Origin: Leptospirillum sp037442005 | GTDB taxonomy: Bacteria > Nitrospirota > Leptospirillia > Leptospirillales > Leptospirillaceae | Length of the DNA stretch: 64,000 nucleotides | Reading direction: 5' to 3' | Assembly (NCBI GenBank): GCA_037442005.1 | Contig: JBBIRA010000001.1 | Coordinates: forward strand, 1-64,000 | In this document: positions 25,451-32,886 of the stretch, in pieces | How the letters are laid out: every line of letters begins with the position of its first letter | Numbering within the stretch: the stretch's first letter is position 1 | Made by a program: the position numbers and the translations under genes | The notes under the pieces: model-generated | What the model was told of the DNA's origin: nothing | Databases searched by the model: none | The model's input: only the letters and a program-made list of their open reading frames with translations

Positions 25451-25467
25451 TATGGCCAAGTATGGCC
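25451..25467. repeat. tandem TATGGCC repeats downstream of the Slp-like promoter
   Basis: Two TATGGCC copies start exactly 10 bp apart (25451 and 25461), one helical turn, just downstream of the minus-strand -10 box. This suggests a regulator binding on one face of the DNA. Confidence 0.4.
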
Positions 25468-25485
25468 TTGTTCGGCTGACTGCCT

Positions 25486-25514
25486 ATTATAGCAGGGATC
25501 GAACGGGGATCCAA
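25486..25514 (-). promoter_or_regulatory. sigma-70-like promoter of the Slp-like lipoprotein gene
   Basis: On the minus strand TTGGAT (25509-25514) and a perfect TATAAT (25486-25491) are separated by 17 bp, about 130 bp before the start codon. Confidence 0.6.
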
Positions 25515-25591
25515 TGAGTTCGGGTTTTCTGGCATGTTATTGAAGATACCGGGGAGTTCCGGATCGATAGGGGATTGAGAGGGGGGAACGT

Positions 25592-26410
25592 TTGGGAAAT
25601 GAGGCGATCAGGCAGGGGTGGAACAAGGCGGCGGAGGGGTATCGAAATCACCTAGGACATCAGCTCGAACGGATCGGGGAGCACCTTGAACGGATCCTTC
25701 CCCGGGAGATTCCTGGACCGGTTCTTGATCTTGCCTGCGGTCCGGGAACCGTTCTTTTCCAACTCTCCCGGACAAGAGGAGGAATTCAGGGAGTCGGATG
25801 TGATTTTTCCCTGGAAATGGGGAAACTGGCCCGCGCCCGGAATCAGGGTGCCCAGGCTGTTGTGGCCGATCAGGATCGACTTCCATTCCGGAGGGAAATC
25901 TTTGGCGGGATTGTCTCATCGATGGGAACGATTTTTTCCTCGAATCATGACCTCCAGCTCCGGGAGATCGGATCCATATTGAAACAAGGAGGTGTTTTTG
26001 CTTTTTCCGCCTGGGGAAAGAGGGAAGATTGCGGGTTGAGACGGGTCTCGGAATCGGTGACGATGGCATGGCCCCATGGATCACCAGAGGCGGTTCCTCC
26101 ACTGGATTCCCCTTTCGCCGCAGGAGAGAGTGAGTGGCTGACGACCGTTGCCGGCGAATCCGGTCTGGTATTAAAAAGGGCGGTCAGCGACGAGCTGGTG
26201 TTTTCATTCGACAGTGTGTTCGAAGCGGCAAAGTCTCTTTTTCATACAGGGCGTTTTGCCCTGTTGCTCAGCAATCATCCGGAACGGGAAGAAGAGCTTT
26301 TTCAGCTGACCATGGAACATTTCCGTCCCTTTCAGGAGCTCTCGGGGAAAGTCAGTCTTTCCAACCGGTATCATCTGTTTCTTTTCAACAAATCGGAAGC
26401 TGTTGCATAA
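25592..26410 (+). CDS. class I SAM-dependent methyltransferase
   Basis: The product is 272 residues. Motif I VLDLACGPGT is at about residues 43-52, motif II VGCDFSLEM follows, then QAVVADQDRLPFRREIF (motif III/IV). The C-terminal half is variable and gives no substrate. The UbiE/BioC-like layout is common among small-molecule methyltransferases. The TTG start has GAGAGGGGGG upstream. It converges with galE across a hairpin. Confidence 0.85.
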   Translation: MGNEAIRQGWNKAAEGYRNHLGHQLERIGEHLERILPREIPGPVLDLACGPGTVLFQLSRTRGGIQGVGCDFSLEMGKLARARNQGAQAVVADQDRLPFRREIFGGIVSSMGTIFSSNHDLQLREIGSILKQGGVFAFSAWGKREDCGLRRVSESVTMAWPHGSPEAVPPLDSPFAAGESEWLTTVAGESGLVLKRAVSDELVFSFDSVFEAAKSLFHTGRFALLLSNHPEREEELFQLTMEHFRPFQELSGKVSLSNRYHLFLFNKSEAVA

Positions 26411-26415
26411 TGAGT

Positions 26416-26442
26416 GTCAGAACTCCCACGGGAGCTCCTGAC
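26416..26442. terminator. hairpin between the convergent methyltransferase and galE genes
   Basis: GTCAGAACTCCC is nearly complementary to GGGAGCTCCTGAC with a two-base gap between the arms. There is no T-run on either side, so termination is only probable from the position between convergent genes. Confidence 0.4.
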
Positions 26443-26447
26443 GGTCG

Positions 26448-27422
26448 TCAGCGGGCGGATCGATTTTCAAATTGCCAGCCATGCCGGATAATGGTTTCGA
26501 TTTCCGGATAAAGAGGCTTCCATCCAAGTTCTTTCCGGATTTTCTGGCTGTCGGCCACCAGTCTTGGCGGGTCTCCCGGCCGGCGGGCCCCTTCCACGAT
26601 CCTGATTGTTTTTCCTGTGACCCGCTGGGCTGCATGGATCACTTCAAGGACAGAGAACCCCTGACCGTTTCCCAGGTTGAATGCGGTGGATTGTCCCCCC
26701 GACTCGAGGTATAAAAGGGCCAGAAGGTGGGCATCGCAAAGATCGGACACATGAATATAGTCCCGGATGCAGGTTCCGTCGGGGGTCTCGTAGTCTTTCC
26801 CGAACACGGTAATGGAGTCTCGTTCTCCGGTCGCCGCTTTCAGGATCAGGGGAATCAGATGGGTTTCCGGATGATGGCGTTCGCCAATCAGTCCCCGGGG
26901 GTCGGCACCGGCTGCGTTGAAATACCGGAGCGCAACGCTTTGAAGCCCATATGCGTTTTGGTAGTCCGCCAGAATCTCTTCGACCATCAGCTTAGAGCGG
27001 CCATAGGGATTGACGGGAGATCGGGGGTGCCCCTCGTCAATGGGTGTCCGGACCGGTTCCCCAAAGATGGCTGCCGTTGAAGAAAAGATGAATTTCCGGA
27101 TGCCTCTCTTGATCATTCCATCAAGAAGGGTCAATGTTCTGGCCACATTGTTCTGAAAGTATTTGGCGGGGGTAGTGACGGACTCTCCCACCTGAATGAA
27201 TGAGGCGAAATGCATGACCGCGTCAAAGGATGTTTCTCCCAGAATGCGGTCAAGAAGCGCGCTGTCGCCAATGTCACCGCAGATAAAAGGGGTGGAGGCA
27301 ACAGCGTCCCGATGACCATTTGAGAGATTGTCAAGAACGACGACCTGATGTCCTTTTTGTTCCAGCAGAAAGACCATGTGGGAGCCAATATAGCCTGCCC
27401 CACCTGTGACCAGGATCCGCAT
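26448..27422 (-). CDS. galE: UDP-glucose 4-epimerase
   Basis: The product is 324 residues, an extended SDR. NAD-binding GGAGYIGSH lies at the N-terminus, the catalytic SSTAA segment and YGRSK (Tyr-x-x-x-Lys) follow, and AGARRPGDPP-type C-terminal sequence is seen. GalE interconverts UDP-Glc and UDP-Gal, and some members also act on UDP-GlcNAc/GalNAc. At the gatekeeper position (Tyr in E. coli, Cys in human by my alignment) this protein has Leu, so specificity cannot be read. Pel is GalNAc-rich, so this enzyme is a candidate supplier for the operon 6 kb away; that link is inference. Confidence 0.93.
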   Translation of the reverse strand: MRILVTGGAGYIGSHMVFLLEQKGHQVVVLDNLSNGHRDAVASTPFICGDIGDSALLDRILGETSFDAVMHFASFIQVGESVTTPAKYFQNNVARTLTLLDGMIKRGIRKFIFSSTAAIFGEPVRTPIDEGHPRSPVNPYGRSKLMVEEILADYQNAYGLQSVALRYFNAAGADPRGLIGERHHPETHLIPLILKAATGERDSITVFGKDYETPDGTCIRDYIHVSDLCDAHLLALLYLESGGQSTAFNLGNGQGFSVLEVIHAAQRVTGKTIRIVEGARRPGDPPRLVADSQKIRKELGWKPLYPEIETIIRHGWQFENRSAR

Positions 27423-27445
27423 TTTCTTTTCTCCAGTTGATCCGA

Positions 27446-30400
27446 TTACGATTTAAGAAGTTCCATCATCATTTCAAGGCTCATTGATACAGATGCGTCC
27501 GCCCCTTCAAGAAGAGAGTCGGCCAGTTCTCTTTTCACTTTGTGCAGCTCCAGGATTTTCTCCTCGATTGTTTTTCCGGAAACAAGCCGGTAAACGGTGA
27601 CCGGTTTGCTTTGTCCGATCCGGTGGGCCCGGTCGGTGGCCTGGTCTTCGACCGCAGGGTTCCACCAGGGGTCCATGTGAATCACATAATCGGCTCCGGT
27701 GAGGTTTAATCCCGTTCCCCCCGCTTTCAGACTGATCAGGAAAAGATCTCCTTCCCCCGCCTGAAAACGGTCGATGAGACGGCCGCGTTCTTTTTGGGGA
27801 GTGCTCCCGTCGAGTGAGAGGAAGGGAACGCTTTTCTCCTCGAGGGCTGTTTTCAGCAGGGTTAAGTGATCGACAAAAGCGGAAAATACTAGGGCGCGAT
27901 GGTTGTTTTCCCGTAACTCAGAGACAAGTTCCAGAAAAGCATTGATTTTTGCTCCCGGCCGGAAGCCTTTTTCCGGGAGGACGAGGAAAGGGTTGCAGGC
28001 GGCTCTCCGGAGTTTCATGAGGCTTGAAAGAAGAATCATGCTCCGTCCTTTGGGATCCGGGGAGGATTCGACTTGGTCGATGGCTTCCTGTCGGATTGTT
28101 TCGTAGAGGGCCCGTTCTTCCGGATCGAGCTCAATCGAAAGATTGATTTCGGTTTTGGGGGGGAGGTCTTCCAGAACATGGTGTTTCATTCTCCGGAGGA
28201 GAAAGGGCTGAATCTTTTTTCGAAGACGAAGTCGTGTGGCCGCATCCTTGTTTTGCTCGATCGGCAGAATGAATTGCTCCCTGAATGTTTCTTTGGCACC
28301 GAGGTATCCCGGATTGAGAAAGCGAAACAGGGACCAGAGCTCCTGAAGGTGGTTCTCTACAGGGGTTCCTGACGCCGCAATGCGAACATTGGCTTTGAGC
28401 CTGTAAGCAGCCTGGGCCCGTTGTGTGTCTGCATTCTTGATGGACTGGGCTTCATCAAGAACGGCGACCTCAAAAGGGACATCGGCCAGAAGATCAATTT
28501 CATTGGCCAAAAGGGTATAGCTTGTCAGAATCAGCTGGTGGGGTAATGCATTTTCGAGAATCTCTCTCCGATTCCCCTCATAGAGGGAGATGATCTTGAG
28601 TGTGGGGGCAAAGCGCGCAGCTTCGCTGGCCCAGTTTCCGACAACGGAGGAGGGGGCAACAACAAGACAGGGCCCCTTTTCAGCCCGAGACAGGATCAGG
28701 GTCAGTATCTGGATTGTTTTTCCCAGTCCCATGTCATCGGCAAGGCAGGCTCCCGCTCCCCAATTGGCGAGACGGGAAAGCCACCGGAATCCTTCTTCCT
28801 GGTAGGGTCTGAGGGTGGCCTCCAGCGTTTTCGGGATGGGCTCGTCAAGGGACTGGGATTTGTGAAACCGGTCAACGGTTTTTTTCCAGTCCGCTTTTTG
28901 CTTGACGAGCGTGCTGCCCGATGTGAGTGAGAGAAGGCCGGTGGAGAGCGTGTCGATGTGGACTTCTCCTTTCTCGAAGTGGCTATGGGACGCAATATCA
29001 CCGATCTGCTCCAGGAGGGATTTCGAAAGGGCGAGAAATTCGCCTTCGCCGAGCGGGAGGAATCGTCCGCTTCTCATTTTGTAGGCGGTGACAATTTGAG
29101 AGAGGGAATAGGGAATATGGTCTTCTGTTTCCATCTCTCCGGAAAGCCAGAACCCTTCCGGACGGGGAACCGGTATAATGTCAAAAGAAGTTTTCCTGGA
29201 CTGACTCAACCGGATCTGTCTTCCTTCAGGCCATTCAACCACCGGGGGGTCGGCGAGGAGATGGATTTCGTCGAGCAATGTCAGGAGAGCGAGAGGACTG
29301 TCCAACAGCCATTCGAGATCATCAGGGGCGTCTTCCCCCAGAGAAGGTAACGCGCTGATCAGATTATTCTGACGGATCCGTTCACTCGAAAGGTCCCGTC
29401 TGGTCAGAACAGGGTGTTCTTCGATCTTTCCATAAATGGTCGGCAGCCCGATGCCCGGTGTGAAGGCCGGTGTCTCATCCCCCAGCGGTCTGATCCGGAG
29501 CGAGACACGGTATCCCTCTGATTCAGGAAGAATGAGAAACCGCATCCGGTTATCGGGGGGCAACTCCTCCCGTCCGAGCCCATCTCCAGTCCACTCTGAA
29601 AAGATCGTTATCGACCCCTCCAGCGTCCGGAAGAGATCGCGAATTTCTCCCGACGCTTTTTCGGGAATGGAAAGGTTATCCGGAATCATCCGGGACAGGA
29701 TCTCTTCTTTCCCGGTCATTTGCAAAAGGGTGATTTGCCGTGGAGGATCCCACTCAAGAAAAGCCGGTCTCTTTCCATTGATGCTGGCCGGGTGGATCCG
29801 GATCTCGACCACCGGGCCTTTTTTTTCCGCATGAATCTCCGGATGGGCCCGGCGGATTTTTATCGGCATTCCGGCCGGGTCATTCCAATAAACATGAGGG
29901 TGATCAACCAGCGCATCCAGAAGGGGAAGGGTTTGCTCCTTGTTCTGGATGTAGGTATAGAGAAATTTTGATTGGTAGATCCCTAAGGGGAGCAACTCCT
30001 GTGAGGAAGCGTCCGGGAAGCCGGTGAGGGGATTCTCAAGACGCTTTCGGCTGAGGGGCTTCGGCGTTCCCCATCGACCGGATTTCATTCTTTTTTGCTC
30101 GAGGGGGAGAATGTTCACCGCTTCCCTGGAGGGAACCAGAAGCCAGAGAATCCGCTGGTTTGGCTCGGTTGAATGGTTTTCCGGATTCTCTTCCGGCAAG
30201 GAAAAGGTCTTCTTCAAAAGACTGACCGTTCGTTTCCATTGGGGAACGGGTCGAAAGACACCCAGAAACTCAAGCGGTGTTTCCGGGGGCAACAACCCTT
30301 CACTGATCCGATAGAGCACCTGGAGCTCTGAAAAAAGAGTTGCCCAGATTCCCCAACCGTTTTTCCCGAGAAGGTCAACCATCGGACCCATGGCTTTTGA

Positions 30401-31702
30401 ACCGGAAGAATCGCCGGCTGCTGCCCGGTCCGCATAAGCCAGTAATCCTGAAAACAGGGTCAGCAGATCTTCTTCGGTGGGAAGGGACAAGACCATGTCG
30501 TCCACCGTCCTGTTATCCCCGGAGTGGTCTATTCCGTTCAGGATTTCCCAGAGGCGTAACCGGACGGAATCTCTTGACTCTAAATCCCGGGTGATTGCTG
30601 TCAGGTTGTTGTCACCTTCGAGCTCCTGAAGAATTTTCTTGTAGTCTGAGTCGGGATTTAAAATCTTTTCGAGAAAAAAGAAATCCTGGAAGGGGGGGGG
30701 TAACGTGATCTTCCTTTTTCCAAGGCATTTTTTATGGAGCTTCAATGCCTGCTGAAAGAATGTATCCGATTGCTGGAATGCGCCTGACTTGAGGGCTCTT
30801 AGGCCAGACAGGCAGAGTCCGGTAACACCCTGGTCCTGATTTTCGTTCGTCTCCGGGAGAAATCGGGTGAATTCAGCCGTGCAGAACATTCTGAGTTTCC
30901 GGACAAGGTTTTGGACCTTCTCTTTCCAGACAGGGGAAAGTGGCGTCTTTTCGGATTCAGCGAGGATCCGTTGAAGAATATCTTGAAAGGGAAAGACTGG
31001 CCCCCCATAGGAGAACAGTTCGTGAAAAAGAAGATCAACCAGGAGAATCCGCAGAGGGAGACTTTTCTGCTGGAACCAGTCAGGGTCAAACAGAAGGAAG
31101 ACTTCCTGGAGAAGAACTGAACGGACAGTCTTGTCTCGTATGTGGCTTTTGGGATTGGAGAGGATCTTCTCAATCTCAAGAGGCTGATCCGAATAGAGCA
31201 GAAAAAGAAGGAACGGTTTGACGAGAAAAGGGTTTTCGAGAATAAACAGAGGATCTGATCCCCGGAAGTCTCCTCCTATGGTGATGTTTTTTTCCAGCGA
31301 GTTAACCATTCCTCTTTTGTCGGAATTCCTGTTGATCATCGGGGCGTGTTGCGTTTTGGAAAGAGAAAAGAGCCGATGGCCCTGTCCGGTTTGTCTTAGC
31401 CATTCCTTCTGGATAAGCCCTTCGGCAATCGCCATGACTTTTTTGTGCTGGGAAGGCGTCGGGTACGGGTCCCAGCGCGACAGCGACTGGGCGAGAAACA
31501 TCCGGCTGAGGGTATGCTCCTGGATGGCGGAAGCCGATAGTCCAAGGATCCGGACCACCATGGCCGCGTCAACGGATAATTGGCTGATTTCCTGCTCGAA
31601 ACGAAGGGTGTCCTCACCTTTGACCGGAGTCAATGACCAGGAATGGTTTTTGATCCAGTCGTTGAGAAATGACGTGCCCATGTCGGTTTTTACTTTTGCC
31701 AA
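27446..31702 (-). CDS. SNF2-family DEAD/DEAH-type helicase-like ATPase
   Basis: The product is 1418 residues. The C-terminal 470 residues are a full SNF2 motor: motif I DDMGLGKTIQ near residue 988, DEAQ box (VLDEAQS) near 1086, SGTPVEN motif III, and the helicase C-lobe with GGTGLNLTGAD and DRAHRIGQ. The first ~950 residues have no clear motif, apart from SNF2-associated beta-rich stretches common in bacterial homologues. Such proteins translocate on double-stranded DNA or remodel nucleic-acid complexes; some act in RNA-polymerase recycling or phage defence, but nothing here decides. A G9 run lies within the gene (30692-30700). It is a single-gene unit. Confidence 0.92.
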   Translation of the reverse strand: MAKVKTDMGTSFLNDWIKNHSWSLTPVKGEDTLRFEQEISQLSVDAAMVVRILGLSASAIQEHTLSRMFLAQSLSRWDPYPTPSQHKKVMAIAEGLIQKEWLRQTGQGHRLFSLSKTQHAPMINRNSDKRGMVNSLEKNITIGGDFRGSDPLFILENPFLVKPFLLFLLYSDQPLEIEKILSNPKSHIRDKTVRSVLLQEVFLLFDPDWFQQKSLPLRILLVDLLFHELFSYGGPVFPFQDILQRILAESEKTPLSPVWKEKVQNLVRKLRMFCTAEFTRFLPETNENQDQGVTGLCLSGLRALKSGAFQQSDTFFQQALKLHKKCLGKRKITLPPPFQDFFFLEKILNPDSDYKKILQELEGDNNLTAITRDLESRDSVRLRLWEILNGIDHSGDNRTVDDMVLSLPTEEDLLTLFSGLLAYADRAAAGDSSGSKAMGPMVDLLGKNGWGIWATLFSELQVLYRISEGLLPPETPLEFLGVFRPVPQWKRTVSLLKKTFSLPEENPENHSTEPNQRILWLLVPSREAVNILPLEQKRMKSGRWGTPKPLSRKRLENPLTGFPDASSQELLPLGIYQSKFLYTYIQNKEQTLPLLDALVDHPHVYWNDPAGMPIKIRRAHPEIHAEKKGPVVEIRIHPASINGKRPAFLEWDPPRQITLLQMTGKEEILSRMIPDNLSIPEKASGEIRDLFRTLEGSITIFSEWTGDGLGREELPPDNRMRFLILPESEGYRVSLRIRPLGDETPAFTPGIGLPTIYGKIEEHPVLTRRDLSSERIRQNNLISALPSLGEDAPDDLEWLLDSPLALLTLLDEIHLLADPPVVEWPEGRQIRLSQSRKTSFDIIPVPRPEGFWLSGEMETEDHIPYSLSQIVTAYKMRSGRFLPLGEGEFLALSKSLLEQIGDIASHSHFEKGEVHIDTLSTGLLSLTSGSTLVKQKADWKKTVDRFHKSQSLDEPIPKTLEATLRPYQEEGFRWLSRLANWGAGACLADDMGLGKTIQILTLILSRAEKGPCLVVAPSSVVGNWASEAARFAPTLKIISLYEGNRREILENALPHQLILTSYTLLANEIDLLADVPFEVAVLDEAQSIKNADTQRAQAAYRLKANVRIAASGTPVENHLQELWSLFRFLNPGYLGAKETFREQFILPIEQNKDAATRLRLRKKIQPFLLRRMKHHVLEDLPPKTEINLSIELDPEERALYETIRQEAIDQVESSPDPKGRSMILLSSLMKLRRAACNPFLVLPEKGFRPGAKINAFLELVSELRENNHRALVFSAFVDHLTLLKTALEEKSVPFLSLDGSTPQKERGRLIDRFQAGEGDLFLISLKAGGTGLNLTGADYVIHMDPWWNPAVEDQATDRAHRIGQSKPVTVYRLVSGKTIEEKILELHKVKRELADSLLEGADASVSMSLEMMMELLKS
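30692..30700. repeat. G9 homopolymer inside the SNF2-family gene
   Basis: Nine consecutive G on the plus strand encode PPP on the minus strand (TLPPPFQDF). Slippage would truncate the protein before the ATPase domain. Confidence 0.55.
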
Positions 31703-32020
31703 GAGTCCTCTTCCTGAAAGGATTAAGTGTGCGCAGTTTACGTGATAGCCGGAACCATCATATCAAAAGATGATTCATCAATAAAACTTGGCGTTGTGCA
31801 TTTGGAATATTCGCTCTCCCCGATTGGGTGGCCGGCTGGCTCTTGCTGCAACGGACCCGGATGAGCGATATCCTTTATTCTGCCCCGCAGGGAAGGAGGA
31901 CTCTTTATCCTCTGGTGACTGGTTTGAAATTGATTCCCCCCTCGGCTACACTTTACAAAGCGGGTATTGTTTTATCAGGATTCCACAGGGTCAGATGAGT
32001 CCGCCAGAAGGGAGACCGGG
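31703..32020. other. intergenic region between divergent SNF2 and hypothetical genes
   Basis: This stretch holds the SNF2 promoter candidate and the leader of the gene at 32021. A plus-strand frame from 31788 is open but has no ribosome binding site and ends inside the next gene; I do not call it. Confidence 0.5.
31757..31785 (-). promoter_or_regulatory. candidate promoter of the SNF2-family gene
   Basis: On the minus strand TTTATT and TATGAT are separated by 17 bp, about 55 bp before the start codon. The -10 is good, the -35 weak. Confidence 0.35.
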
Positions 32021-32698
32021 ATGGTTAGAGGAGGCTATAAGGGGATTGATTCGTTTTTGTTCCTGTATGCGCTTCAGTTACCTCAATCTTCTCTGGTCTG
32101 CGGAAGCAGGGAGATGCGTCCCGTTTCGATCTTCCCCCACCGCACGCTGGGAGGCATTCACATCTCTCTGACAGGGTTCAGAAAAGGCACACTGTCTTTG
32201 TTGTCGGGATACTATGAGTGTGACGGAGTGAAGGGTTTTCTCGAAGCCCCCTCGGATCTTCGGGATACCCTGTCAATCCGGGAGATCCTCCCTTCCGGGG
32301 GATGGATCTTTGAGGGGGAGGGATCGCTTTTCCCCCGTGGTGGATGCATCGAGGCACGGGTAAGGGCGACGTTGCCGATGCGAAAGACATTCAACTTTAT
32401 GGATGTCCGGCATGGTGTTGTTTACTTCCGGCAGGATGCCGGGGCTATGTTGTCCCTTCTGTCCGTGAGCGGGACCTGGTCTCTGCGCATTCAGAAGGTG
32501 CTTGGAACGGGGTGGAAGGTCGCCACAATGGGGTACCGCTCCTCTGCGGTCCGGGCGGATCAGGTTCTCGGGCGGGGTGCTCTTCCGGTTATGGATCCCG
32601 ACGCGTTGTCCTGCCGCCCGGCTTCGGAAAGCCGCAGGAGGGACCTTGAGCCCTTGGACATCCCTCAGCCTCTCTGTCTTGCGGGAAAAGAAAAATGA
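32021..32698 (+). CDS. hypothetical protein
   Basis: The product is 225 residues, with codon use like its neighbours. It contains mixed hydrophobic beta-type segments (RTLGGIHISLTGFRKGTLSL; HGVVYFRQDAGAMLSLLSV), no signal peptide and no recognised motif. ATG 32021 follows GGAGA by five bases. An overlapping plus-strand frame from 31788 ends at 32171, so a frameshifted longer gene cannot be excluded. It lies 188 bp upstream of the TPR/LysM lipoprotein gene. Confidence 0.5.
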   Translation: MVRGGYKGIDSFLFLYALQLPQSSLVCGSREMRPVSIFPHRTLGGIHISLTGFRKGTLSLLSGYYECDGVKGFLEAPSDLRDTLSIREILPSGGWIFEGEGSLFPRGGCIEARVRATLPMRKTFNFMDVRHGVVYFRQDAGAMLSLLSVSGTWSLRIQKVLGTGWKVATMGYRSSAVRADQVLGRGALPVMDPDALSCRPASESRRRDLEPLDIPQPLCLAGKEK

Positions 32699-32886
32699 GC
32701 GGCTCCGGATCTCCGTTGTCCTTTTGCTTTTCACGCTAAACAGATGAACTCCACCCTCACCAGATGATTTTCCTTTACCCCGGCTTGCCACAGGGTGAGC
32801 CCCCGGGGCATAGTGGTGGTTCCTGTTTTACCATCCGGTTGGTCAATAGAGTTGGTCATCAGATATCGATAGAAGATGGAGGCGAT

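Noticed and set aside
31788..32171. Plus-strand frame of 127 codons before the gene at 32021
   Set aside because: TTG start without a ribosome binding site; it overlaps the next frame by 150 bases. Kept only as a possible frameshift in the findings.
32273..32791. Minus-strand frame of 172 codons opposite the hypothetical gene at 32021
   Set aside because: It is basic and low in complexity, and looks like an antisense shadow; the plus-strand frame has better codon use and a ribosome binding site.
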